Part shown: one piece after another, positions 45,646 through 54,047 of the stretch
How the letters are laid out: each line of letters starts with the position of its first letter
Position numbering within the stretch: the stretch's first letter is position 1
NCBI GenBank assembly: GCA_947259225.1
Contig: CAMYLK010000001.1
Coordinates: forward strand, 1-64,000
Direction of reading: 5' to 3'
DNA: 64,000 nucleotides
Origin: an uncultured Desulfobulbaceae bacterium
GTDB lineage: Bacteria > Desulfobacterota > Desulfobulbia > Desulfobulbales > Desulfobulbaceae
Position numbers and translations under genes: made by a program
Notes under the pieces: generated by a model
What the model was told of the DNA's origin: nothing
Database searches by the model: none
What the model saw: the letters and a program-made list of their open reading frames with translations, nothing else

Positions 45646-47081
45646 TCTGTTAAGGGGAGCGTTACGGTAAAACGGGCGCCCATTTTTCCGGGAAACAAAC
45701 GGATTGCTCCACCATGGTTCTGTATATATTCTCTACTTATAGCAAGTCCCAGGCCAGTTCCTTTAATCAGACTTTTTTCTGCTATTTTCCCCTTGAAAAA
45801 AGGTGAAAAAATCTGCGACCGTTCTTTTTCGTCAATCCCGGGTCCACTGTCTTCAATTATACAGGTAGCCTGGTTATTGTCGCTTTTCAGCAGGATACAG
45901 ATATCGCCCTGATCCGGTGTGAATTTAACGGCATTGGACAGCAGATTATCGAAAACTGTCTTCAGCTGTTTCCTATTTCCGTAAATAGCCACGGAAACAA
46001 GCTGTACGTCAAGCTTAATATTCCTGGCCAGTATTGAATTCTGATGATCTGATACGACCTCTTTGATAAGTGTATCAAACTGAATATGGGCTTTCTCAAA
46101 GGGGATATCCCTGGCCTTGGCCATATTAAAACTCAGAATATCTTCAATGAGCCTCTGCAACTTCGTACAATTCTTTTCAAGGATGTTGACCACGTTTTTT
46201 TGTTGGTTGTTTATTGGCCCGACAAGTTCATCCCGAAGCAGGCCTGCACCTTCCTTGATAGAGGCCAGGGGTGTTTTCAGGTCGTGTGAAATATGGGCTA
46301 TCAGTTTAACCTTTTCCCTGTCAAGCTCGGCCAGACGCTTTCTCAGCCAGTCGAGTTTCTTGCCCAGGTCCTCCAGGTCCCTGGGGCCTTCTACATCAAT
46401 TGGAGTGTTGAAGTCTCCGTCACCAAGGAGTTCAATACCTTTGTTAATCTGCTTGACCGGTTTAAAAATAAGTGAAATGAACAAAATAATAACCACGACT
46501 GTAAAAATGATCAGGCCCGATGTCTGCCACACAAGTTTTTTCTTGTCGCTATCCACTTTCAGTCGTAAATCCTGTACTTCACTTATCATCAGCTGATTAT
46601 TCATTCTCAAAAGTGTTTTTGCAAGGGACCCAATATCCTTATACAGCGAAAGCGCCTTTTGTTTTTCATTTTTAAGTATCTCGGGGTCATTGGAAAAACG
46701 GTTCAAAACTGTGATTGTATAGTTCTCCTTGGACTTGAGTTCCTCAATCAAGCCGGTGAGTTTCTCATCGCCGTCAGAAGGGAGTAATATTTCCAATTCT
46801 TTTTCAATGTCCAGGTGGGTTGCATTCACATTCTGAAGCTGGTCAGGTTCACCGAGAACAATATACAAACGAGCCATACGCTCCTGGTCCTGGAGCAGTT
46901 CTATTATCTCCCGGCTCTTATTGACCCTCTCAACTGATTCGTAAACAGTTGAAACACTCTGCTGGACCAGATTGTCAAGTTTTTCCATAGAGCTGTAAAG
47001 GGCAGCAAGCAAAGGCAGGCATACAAAGAAAAATGAAATGAGGAGCAAAGAGAAAAAGGACTGTGGCCTGAAAAGTTTCAT
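45642..47081 (-). CDS. glrK: Sensor histidine kinase GlrK (QseE)
   Basis: A 479-aa membrane kinase: helices at about 10-30 and 170-195, a helical periplasmic sensor between them (LLQDQERMARLYIVLGEPDQL), HAMP (about 190-245), HisKA with His in AHISHDLKTPLASIKEGAGL (about 265), and HATPase (NLLSNAVKFTP, EDSGPGIDEKE, KGTGLGLAIS). The KTPLAS(I/M)(K/R)EG stretch and the following VGP segment are shared with E. coli GlrK. First gene of the operon. It senses envelope conditions with the lipoprotein, by analogy. Confidence 0.92.
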   Translation of the reverse strand: MKLFRPQSFFSLLLISFFFVCLPLLAALYSSMEKLDNLVQQSVSTVYESVERVNKSREIIELLQDQERMARLYIVLGEPDQLQNVNATHLDIEKELEILLPSDGDEKLTGLIEELKSKENYTITVLNRFSNDPEILKNEKQKALSLYKDIGSLAKTLLRMNNQLMISEVQDLRLKVDSDKKKLVWQTSGLIIFTVVVIILFISLIFKPVKQINKGIELLGDGDFNTPIDVEGPRDLEDLGKKLDWLRKRLAELDREKVKLIAHISHDLKTPLASIKEGAGLLRDELVGPINNQQKNVVNILEKNCTKLQRLIEDILSFNMAKARDIPFEKAHIQFDTLIKEVVSDHQNSILARNIKLDVQLVSVAIYGNRKQLKTVFDNLLSNAVKFTPDQGDICILLKSDNNQATCIIEDSGPGIDEKERSQIFSPFFKGKIAEKSLIKGTGLGLAISREYIQNHGGAIRLFPGKMGARFTVTLPLTE

Positions 47082-47582
47082 CAGTGTATTTGACTAAAAA
47101 AGATGGATGTAAATTTCATAAATGGTTGAGATTGAGCATTAAATTCAAAGCTGTTTTTTGGGTACAGAACGCAAGGGATATGCTTGTACCTTAGCAAAAT
47201 CAGTACCGGAATTTCAGTACACTATACTTGATTATGTACAGGTTTGCAGTATATCCGACCAGGGTTCAAGCAACTTTCGTCCCGGCTGCTGAAAACAATG
47301 CCTGGGAGGTAAAAGAGGAATGAATCGTCATTTTTTCGCGTGGCCAATCCACAATGTAGAATTGAGATTGAGGATGAAGCGAAAAATGTAAATCATAATT
47401 TTAACTTTATTTCTGAAAGCAATTATAGGATCCCAGTTAACAATTATTCTTTGTAAGGCTGGAATGCATATGCAGCGTGACGAAAGTTATGAGATTGCTC
47501 TAAATGTATCGCATACCGTGCGATAACCACAGACCTGTTTGTCGCGGTAGAGGTCAGTTACCTTATATCTTCTTATACCGGG
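47082..47582. other. Intergenic region upstream of glrK
   Basis: About 500 bases between two minus-strand operons, moderately AT-rich. I see no ORF and no clear terminator. I looked for a sigma-54 promoter reading toward glrK and found no convincing GG/GC pair. Confidence 0.5.
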
Positions 47583-48134
47583 TTATTTGAAACTTAATCT
47601 TTTCTTCTCCAACGAGAGTTCGAGGAGCTTCAGCTTTTCTATTGCATCTGTTAATTTCTGATTTTCTACTATCAGCTGTTTATTTTTTACTTTTATTTTT
47701 TTACTGTCCTGCTTCATTCTCTCCGTCTTAATCTTAATAATCGATAGTTCTTTTTCAGTATCAACCAGTTCCTGCAAAAGGGTCATCATGTACTGTGCTT
47801 CATCCTTTTTATAGTTGTTCGGATCGAATAAGAGATATTTCTCAAACATTCCCAGGGAACGGTGATAGTCTGGAGAGGGGTTGTCATAGTGGGCATAGAG
47901 AAGGGCAAGATAAAAATATGACGCAGATTTTTTCGAGTTTCCAGGATGATCGTCGATGGCAGCCTCCAGACCGGTAACTTCCTTTTCAAGAATTTCTTTT
48001 TTCATGGGGTGATAATAATTCTGGTGGTAAACGACCCCCGGCCCCTTTACGCATGCGCTTGTTGACAATATCATACAGAGCAAAGCAGATAACATGAGGT
48101 ATTTAACAGTTTGCGGTGTTCCTGTTTGTAACAT
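47583..48134 (-). CDS. QseG-like lipoprotein paralogue
   Basis: A 183-aa lipoprotein (lipobox LSTSAC, Cys about 28) built like the QseG-like protein at 45079-45645: a TPR-type helical part with SYFYLALLYAHYDNPSPDYH and MFEKYLLFDPNN, then a long Lys/Glu-rich coiled coil from about 115 to the end. It follows a membrane GGDEF gene by 11 nt, the same order as sensor then lipoprotein in glrK-qseG. By analogy it may bind the periplasmic part of that GGDEF sensor. Function is otherwise unknown. Confidence 0.75.
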   Translation of the reverse strand: MLQTGTPQTVKYLMLSALLCMILSTSACVKGPGVVYHQNYYHPMKKEILEKEVTGLEAAIDDHPGNSKKSASYFYLALLYAHYDNPSPDYHRSLGMFEKYLLFDPNNYKKDEAQYMMTLLQELVDTEKELSIIKIKTERMKQDSKKIKVKNKQLIVENQKLTDAIEKLKLLELSLEKKRLSFK

Positions 48135-48145
48135 AATATTTTCCT

Positions 48146-49513
48146 CTATTTCACTACCCTGAGTTCAGGGTTTTCGGCAGGATGGAGATCAGGTTTATTT
48201 TTTCTGCGGTTCGTCACAAAAATGCTGCCGGGCTTTGACTTGGCGTATTCTTTTAACTCAGCGGCAATTTCACCAATTTCAATATGATTTAATTGTTTTT
48301 CCTTATTATTTGTAACAACAGCAATTGAAATGGATATGATGGGGAAAAATATTACCTGGCCCTGTCGCGTTTTGGCGACGATCTGTCCCCTTGTTCTATC
48401 AGCCTCATTGTAAAATCCCATTATGATTTCATCGAATCTCTTGATGACGGTTTTACAGATTTTTTCATGATTCATGCTATTGGTAATAATGGCAAAATCA
48501 TCTCCGCCGATATGACCTACAAAATCTTCTTTCGAGCCTTGTTCTTCTACAACGGATTGAATTATTCTTGCTGTAGTCCGGATAACCTCATTACCCCTGG
48601 CATAACCGTACCGGTCATTATACGCCTTGAAATTATCCAGATCCAACATGCAAAATACCAGATCTTTATCCGATTCCAGACGCTTGATAAGTGCATTTTC
48701 AATTGCCGATCCTCCGGGCAGCCTGGTCAGGGGATTGGAATCCAGATAAATCTTTTCAAGCTTGGACAAACACAGGGCCATTGAACTGAATGATCCTGCA
48801 AGATCCCCCAATTCATCTTTTGTATTAATTTTCGGGAAATGGGTATAGTTGCCTTCTGATATTATTTCGGTAGCATACTTCAACTTGACAATGGCTTTTG
48901 ATATACTCCGGGTGATAATGGAAACGACGGCTAAACCTAAAATTATTCCCAAAGTAGAAATTAATACTGTTATCTGAAATGACCGAATCCCGATGATGTT
49001 GGCCAGCTGCATTTTCATGTATTGATTCTGTTTTCCCATGAGGGTCATTTGCTGTAGATGCGCCATTATTTCTTCAAATGTATTCCGAACCTGTTCATCA
49101 AATTCTATCGTGAGCCGGGAGTAAGGTTTGCTGTCAATATTATCAGTTTTCGTGTACAGGTCGTTGAACTCGTTGTGCAGTAGTACTAACTGTTCAATAG
49201 GGATTTCCTCCTGATATGGAAGAGCGCGTACCTTGTCAACGAGTTCGTTAAACTCTTTGTCCCGTTGCCAGAAAAGATCAAGAATTCGATGGCTTCCGAG
49301 GATAAGGTACCTTCGGCCATAGGATTCCTGGGCAAGAATAGTATCCTCCATTTTATCTGCCGCCTGAACAAGAAAGGAATCTTCTTCGATGATACTTCTG
49401 TTGATCGAATTTAATTCATTAAGACTCCGGACAGATAAGATTGCTATGACCAAAATTACAAAAATTATGGGCATATATCCGAAAACCATCTTATTTTCTA
49501 TGCTGAATTTCAT
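48146..49513 (-). CDS. Membrane HAMP-GGDEF protein with GGDDF active site
   Basis: A 455-aa sensor: membrane helices at about 8-28 and 180-200, a helical periplasmic domain (MEDTILAQESYGRRYLILGS, like the GlrK sensor), HAMP, then a GGDEF domain from about 255. The active-site motif is GGDDF near residue 335, a subtype often beginning SNPLTRLPG as here. The I-site position reads SKED instead of RxxD, so product inhibition is probably lost. GTP-binding DLDNFKAYNDRYG is intact. Start: ATG 49513 with AGGAGT upstream. It is followed by a QseG-like lipoprotein gene. Confidence 0.88.
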   Translation of the reverse strand: MKFSIENKMVFGYMPIIFVILVIAILSVRSLNELNSINRSIIEEDSFLVQAADKMEDTILAQESYGRRYLILGSHRILDLFWQRDKEFNELVDKVRALPYQEEIPIEQLVLLHNEFNDLYTKTDNIDSKPYSRLTIEFDEQVRNTFEEIMAHLQQMTLMGKQNQYMKMQLANIIGIRSFQITVLISTLGIILGLAVVSIITRSISKAIVKLKYATEIISEGNYTHFPKINTKDELGDLAGSFSSMALCLSKLEKIYLDSNPLTRLPGGSAIENALIKRLESDKDLVFCMLDLDNFKAYNDRYGYARGNEVIRTTARIIQSVVEEQGSKEDFVGHIGGDDFAIITNSMNHEKICKTVIKRFDEIIMGFYNEADRTRGQIVAKTRQGQVIFFPIISISIAVVTNNKEKQLNHIEIGEIAAELKEYAKSKPGSIFVTNRRKNKPDLHPAENPELRVVK

Positions 49514-49715
49514 GAATACGACTCCTGGGTCATATGAAACATCGCTTCTTGATTTCACAACAATAGCTGCAAAAAGGAAATGCAGGTGCCAAGAGCGAGA
49601 AGATGAAACAGTGGAAAAGTACCGACTGCTCCCGTTGAAGCCAGACAAAGAAAGCTGCAACAAAGACAAACTAAGCAGTATTCATGCCAGAAAGATATCC
49701 CGGGGAAATATTTAA

Positions 49716-49955
49716 TTCATCCAACGGCGATATATCAAGAATTCGGTTAATGGCTGTGATACGATCCAGGATATCATTTACCAACAGGTGCTGAGTCTTT
49801 GCAGAGCGCTGGAAGTTTTGATTACCGAAAAAGTAATAGCCGCCATGGTACGTAATCGCATTTATAAGGAAACTGAAGAAGAGATTATCGGGGAGGTATT
49901 TCGGGAAAACATATATTTGAAATTGTATTCCAGTGGGAAGCGGGGACCAACATAA
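49716..49955 (+). other. Open frame resembling a small-gene remnant
   Basis: The plus-strand frame from 49716 to TAA 49953 is open for about 80 codons and reads like protein (IQDIIYQQVLSLCRALEVLI, then a charged helix with KETEEEIIGEVFREN). There is no ATG near its 5' end, only GTG in QVLS or an internal ATG. It may be the tail of a decayed gene. No family recognised. Confidence 0.25.
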
Positions 49956-49980
49956 TTTCCAGCCTGATCAGTCCCCGCTT
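49938..49980. terminator. 10-bp hairpin, likely terminator
   Basis: AAGCGGGGAC (49938-49947) pairs with GTCCCCGCTT (49971-49980). On the plus strand TT follows only briefly; on the minus strand it comes about 50 nt after the end of the spondin-domain gene, where a terminator is expected. Confidence 0.5.
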
Positions 49981-50027
49981 TTCCAATCGATAAATTTTTT
50001 CTAATCACACATTTAACTTCTTTTATC

Positions 50028-50705
50028 TTATTCCGGGCTGCAATGAGTCAGTATGCTCGTAACTCTTGCTGCCGGATTTCTCCAGTCAAGATTCTCAGGC
50101 ATGGGAAGATCTCCTATACCATGAATTCCAGCATGAATATGGACAAATCCCTCACCACCTTCCTCGTTGTAGCCCTCACCGCCAGGGCCCGGAATGTGAG
50201 CAACTAATTCGTCATTCATTTCGCTACCAGCATCATATACCGGAGATGTGTGCATTGTTTGTCTGGTAGATACTCCGTTAAGGGCAACGAAACCATCGTT
50301 TGTGATTGCCAGCATGGAGGCGATGCTCAAGCGGTTGTACCTTCCACTGGCCGGGACCTGAATGGAGACACTTTCACCGGCGCCAAATGGTCCGCCATCT
50401 GAGACAGCAATTGCACCAACTTGATCCGTCATTGCGTCAAGATATTCAGCCAGAGGGACTACATTGCCACTCTCTGCCAGTTCAGCTAGTTCGTCACTTG
50501 CCGGTTCTCCAGGGGTAAAGAGTTTTACTCCGTTTTTATGCGTTACAACCAGGACAGGCGTAAATACCTGACCTCGGGTCATGTTCGTTACAGTTACTTC
50601 GTAACAGAGTCCACCAACTTCTGCCAAAACTACTCCTGCTGTCGCACTGACAGTCAAGCCAACGACTGCAAGAAAGACAAGGGACATTTTTGTAATTTTT
50701 TTCAT
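50028..50705 (-). CDS. Exported spondin-domain protein
   Basis: A 225-aa secreted protein with a Sec signal peptide (about 1-28, ending TAGVVLA). The mature part is a Spondin_N-type beta-sandwich: CYEVTVTNMTRGQVFTPVLV, KLFTPGEPASDELAELAESG, and an acidic C-terminus with EGFVHIHAGIHG and DWRNPAARV. Bacterial spondin-domain proteins are extracellular or periplasmic and their role is poorly known; calcium binding is possible. It has its own promoter region and is not part of the kinase operon. Confidence 0.85.
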   Translation of the reverse strand: MKKITKMSLVFLAVVGLTVSATAGVVLAEVGGLCYEVTVTNMTRGQVFTPVLVVTHKNGVKLFTPGEPASDELAELAESGNVVPLAEYLDAMTDQVGAIAVSDGGPFGAGESVSIQVPASGRYNRLSIASMLAITNDGFVALNGVSTRQTMHTSPVYDAGSEMNDELVAHIPGPGGEGYNEEGGEGFVHIHAGIHGIGDLPMPENLDWRNPAARVTSILTHCSPE

Positions 50706-50932
50706 AAGCGCACCTCATTTGAGTTCAATTAATAACAGTTCATGGCGATCCCCGATTCCTGTAAAACTATCCACCACCCCCTTTTTCAAAATATTTTCTG
50801 TTTAGCCATGCTGAAGAAAGAGAATTTCAACAGCAAGAAGAACTTGATCATTCAACATTAAAGATGAAGGATCACAGAAAATTCACAAAATTATCACTTT
50901 TCTGTCACGAATTAATAAAAGGTGAGATAATT

Positions 50933-52417
50933 TCAGGAAGTACTATAGACAGGGAGTCTGAAAGTAAAACAGGTTCCGGTGTCTGGTTCACTCTCCACTT
51001 CAATACTGCTGTCATGCAGATCCATGATACGTTTGGCAATTGCCAGGCCGAGACCGGCAAAGGAAGCTGGGAAAGTTTCGGGTTCGTCAACCTTGTAATA
51101 CCGGTCAAATATATGCGGCTGGATTTCGTCAGGGATACCAACTCCGGTGTCGAGTACCTGCACATTCATATATTCATCTGAAGGGCTCAGCATTATACTG
51201 ACCGTTCCGCCTTCAGGAGTATGCCGCAAACCATTCATGATGAGATTTTCAAGAACACGTTCGACAAGACCGATATCTCCTCTGACAAAAGAAAGATCCT
51301 GGCCTATATTGGAGGTAAGGGTGATATTTTTTTCTTTGGCAGACAATTCATAATTCTGCACTACATCTTGAACCAGTTCCGCAATATTAAATGGTTCTAT
51401 GTTCAGAACAGTCTCTCTGGCTTCTAGCCTGGCTAACTCAAAAAGATCATCAACAAGTGAACTCAGCCGCTCACAATGTTTACGGGCAACCTTTAAATAT
51501 TTTCGCCGCTCATCCATCGACAAATCAGCTTCTTTGAGCTGCATGGTTTCTATATAGGCAGTCAGGGTGGCGAGAGGAGTGCGCAGATCGTGGGAAACAT
51601 TGGCCACAAGTTCTCGTCGCAGTAAATCACTTTTTTGCAGTTTTTCAATCTGCTCTTCAATACGCTCGGCCATTTCCTTGAATGTCTGAGATAAATGATC
51701 AACCTCATCATTCAGAAAGGCCGGCACTTTGACACGTGGAAGATCAACACTTGCCAGGCTTTCCCCTCTCTTGAAGCTATTCATCCCAGTCGCCAGTTTT
51801 TTCAACCTGCAGGTAAGCATGGCAAAGATAAAAAGACCTGTGATGACTGCGAAAAAAAGACCGGCCGTAATCATCCAGCTCGACATCTTCAGAATGTAAC
51901 TCCCCTGAATTTTCTGGGCAATGGTATCGTAATCCTCCCCTCCAAGAATTATATAGAGATACCCCTCAAGTTTTCCTTTTTTGGGAATACGTGCAGCTGA
52001 AAAAACTTTCTGCCTGTTCAGATGGCGGGGATCATCTCCCTGCAAAGGTATCTTTATATCTCCGGATACCCATTTTGTTATCGGATCAAGTGAAACTCGT
52101 TTTCGTTTGACTTTGCCCGGAGCGGCAGAATAGTCCAGTACATTCCCATTGGGGTCAAGAAGATACAGCTCAATGGAAGGATTAATGACCATAAGCATGT
52201 GAAAAATATGGTCCAGGGCATCATGACTTATCTTATTGTTTTTAATCAACAGATTTTCTTTAACTAGATTTTCAGCCAGGTCACGATGGAGCTTCTGGCT
52301 TACTTCCTGGCGATACATGCCAGTAGCATACATAACTACTGTCACCATAAGGAATCCGACAAGGGTGAACAGAATCAGTATGACTACAGCTAGTTTTGAA
52401 TAGAGTGAACGAAACAT
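50933..52417 (-). CDS. Sensor histidine kinase of an OmpR-type pair
   Basis: A 494-aa kinase: helices at about 9-30 and 175-200, a roughly 140-residue periplasmic sensor, HAMP, HisKA with His in ANVSHDLRTPLATLTAYIETM (about 275), and HATPase (NLIMNGLRHTPEGG, DTGVGIPDE, FAGLGLAI). The start codon overlaps the regulator stop (TAATG), so the genes are translated together. The input is unknown; the sensor is of the PDC-like size class. Confidence 0.93.
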   Translation of the reverse strand: MFRSLYSKLAVVILILFTLVGFLMVTVVMYATGMYRQEVSQKLHRDLAENLVKENLLIKNNKISHDALDHIFHMLMVINPSIELYLLDPNGNVLDYSAAPGKVKRKRVSLDPITKWVSGDIKIPLQGDDPRHLNRQKVFSAARIPKKGKLEGYLYIILGGEDYDTIAQKIQGSYILKMSSWMITAGLFFAVITGLFIFAMLTCRLKKLATGMNSFKRGESLASVDLPRVKVPAFLNDEVDHLSQTFKEMAERIEEQIEKLQKSDLLRRELVANVSHDLRTPLATLTAYIETMQLKEADLSMDERRKYLKVARKHCERLSSLVDDLFELARLEARETVLNIEPFNIAELVQDVVQNYELSAKEKNITLTSNIGQDLSFVRGDIGLVERVLENLIMNGLRHTPEGGTVSIMLSPSDEYMNVQVLDTGVGIPDEIQPHIFDRYYKVDEPETFPASFAGLGLAIAKRIMDLHDSSIEVESEPDTGTCFTFRLPVYSTS

Positions 52418-53142
52418 TACTCTGCTTCCGGGGTATTAATATTCTCGGAAAATTTGTACCCTACGCCCCAGACGGTCAAAATATACCTGGGGTTGGAAGG
52501 GTCTTCCTCAACCTTTGCCCTGAGACGGTTCATATGGGAATTGACCGTATGTTCATATCCGTCATGCCCATAACCCCATACAATATCAAGCAACTGTGCG
52601 CGGCTGTACACTCTGCCGGGATGGCTGGCAAAATGAAGGAGAAGATCAAATTCCTTGGCGGTTAAATCAATAGGTTCGCCCTTGCAGTTGACTGTACGTT
52701 TTGCTGAATCGATAACAAGGCCGCCCGCTTGAAGGATATCTTTTTCGTGCTCTAATTTGCCTTGCATACCTTCTATACGCCGGAAGATGGCTTTAACTCT
52801 TGCCATCAGTTCCTTGATGCTGAATGGTTTGGTCACATAGTCATCCGCACCCAACTCCAGACCGAGGATACGGTCCAATTCAGAAGATTTTGAAGTTAAC
52901 ATCAGAATAGGGGTGTATGCACTTTTACTGCGGATGTGGCGGCAGATTTCCATGCCATTCAGCCCGGGGAGCATCAGGTCCAGGATAATAAGGTCGTAGA
53001 TAGAGGTTTCTGCTTTTGTTAACCCGGCAACACCATCGTAAGCCAGATCAACCTCCATGGAGAGATCTTCCAGGTGCATTTTCAGCACCTTGGCTAAATC
53101 TTTATTGTCTTCAACGACAAGGATACGATGTGCCACGGTCAC
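52417..53142 (-). CDS. OmpR/PhoB-family response regulator
   Basis: A 241-aa regulator: receiver (about 6-120; acceptor Asp in LIILDLMLPGLNGMEICR, Lys in YVTKPFS) and winged-helix DNA-binding domain (about 140-232; DLTAKEFDLLLHFASHPG, SRAQLLDIVWGY, HMNRLRAKVEEDP, ILTVWGVGYKF). First gene of the two-component operon. Acidic residues at start of the receiver (VVEDNKD) are intact. Targets unknown; the spondin and CxC genes nearby are candidates by proximity only. Confidence 0.94.
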   Translation of the reverse strand: MTVAHRILVVEDNKDLAKVLKMHLEDLSMEVDLAYDGVAGLTKAETSIYDLIILDLMLPGLNGMEICRHIRSKSAYTPILMLTSKSSELDRILGLELGADDYVTKPFSIKELMARVKAIFRRIEGMQGKLEHEKDILQAGGLVIDSAKRTVNCKGEPIDLTAKEFDLLLHFASHPGRVYSRAQLLDIVWGYGHDGYEHTVNSHMNRLRAKVEEDPSNPRYILTVWGVGYKFSENINTPEAE

Positions 53143-53283
53143 TCATTTTTCTGAAAATTTCATAATGACCACTTTGCTCCCACGGTACGCAATGCAACCC
53201 TACCTTGAATACTACTCACCATATGTCACAAAAGTATCACAATTTTAAAAAACTCCTAATTCTTAACTCCGGTCCCGATCCAC

Positions 53284-53316
53284 AAAAAAAGGACTGGCTC
53301 CCGGGAGGAACCTGCC
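53284..53316 (-). terminator. Intrinsic terminator of the CxC-rich protein gene
   Basis: On the minus strand GGTTCC (53312-53307) and GGAGCC (53301-53296) form a stem with one G-T pair and outer GG/CC pairs, followed by seven T (53290-53284). It lies 55 nt after the stop of the CxC-rich gene. Confidence 0.6.
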
Positions 53317-53369
53317 CTTTATTTATTTTGTCTGGGTTGAAAGCTTAAGCCAGCTAGGTTCCAGCCTGA

Positions 53370-53708
53370 TTACTTGATCCCCTCAAGACTGATTTCATTT
53401 ACCGGTAAACCGCAGGAGCACGATCCATCGCCCTCATTGTAATCACACTCACATCCACCTCCACATGCACACACGATGGCTTTGTCACCTTCAATTTTCA
53501 GGACACTGTTCCTTTGGAGTTTCTTACCGCAGGGACATTTCCCCTTCTGGGTTGTTACTGCGTTACAATCACAGCTTTTACTGCATTTGCATGTGTAAAT
53601 AAAATCAGGGCTGTCGCCGGCCGGTTGTTCGGCAAAGACGCTACCAGCAACAAAAAAATATGCTGCCAGTACCAGGATGGCGGATGTAAGTTTCAGAATA
53701 GTTTTCAT
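53370..53708 (-). CDS. Exported cysteine-rich CxC protein
   Basis: A 112-aa exported protein with a Sec signal (about 1-27, ending SVFA). The mature part has twelve cysteines in six CxC pairs: CKC, CDC, CPC, CAC, CEC, CSC, arranged as two similar halves. This metallothionein-like pattern suggests metal binding in the periplasm. ATG 53708 (MKTILK) is preferred over 53738, as signal peptides begin so. I do not recognise a named family. Confidence 0.8.
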   Translation of the reverse strand: MKTILKLTSAILVLAAYFFVAGSVFAEQPAGDSPDFIYTCKCSKSCDCNAVTTQKGKCPCGKKLQRNSVLKIEGDKAIVCACGGGCECDYNEGDGSCSCGLPVNEISLEGIK

Positions 53709-53741
53709 ATGTATCCTTTTCTTCCTATTTTTGTCCATATA

Positions 53742-54047
53742 CCCAAGGTGTAGTTCACTCGAAATGCAATTTACTAAATTTTCTCATAGGAAATCAAGTA
53801 ACAATTGATAAACTTCCTGTTTTGCTTTTTTCCTGACTCGTCATTATTTCTCATACAGCCTCTAGCGCTGAAAAATAACCTGACTGAAACCATACTCGAA
53901 TTTTGAGTTTTTTCCCTGTAAGCCTGTAAGCTCAAAGTTGTATGGAATTTTGGTCTAATTTTGCTGGAAGTGGTATGATGAAAAGATGAAAAGCAAAGAA
54001 TAAGGCAACAAATGGAATAATTAAACAAAAATGGCGTTAATTTTAAG
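53742..54047. other. Intergenic region, nothing recognised
   Basis: About 300 bases between divergent genes, AT-rich, with no supported ORF or RNA. Promoters of both neighbours are expected here. Confidence 0.5.

Noticed and set aside
49389..49715. 108-codon plus-strand frame
   Set aside because: Half of it is antisense to the start of the HAMP-GGDEF gene, which has a good ribosome site.
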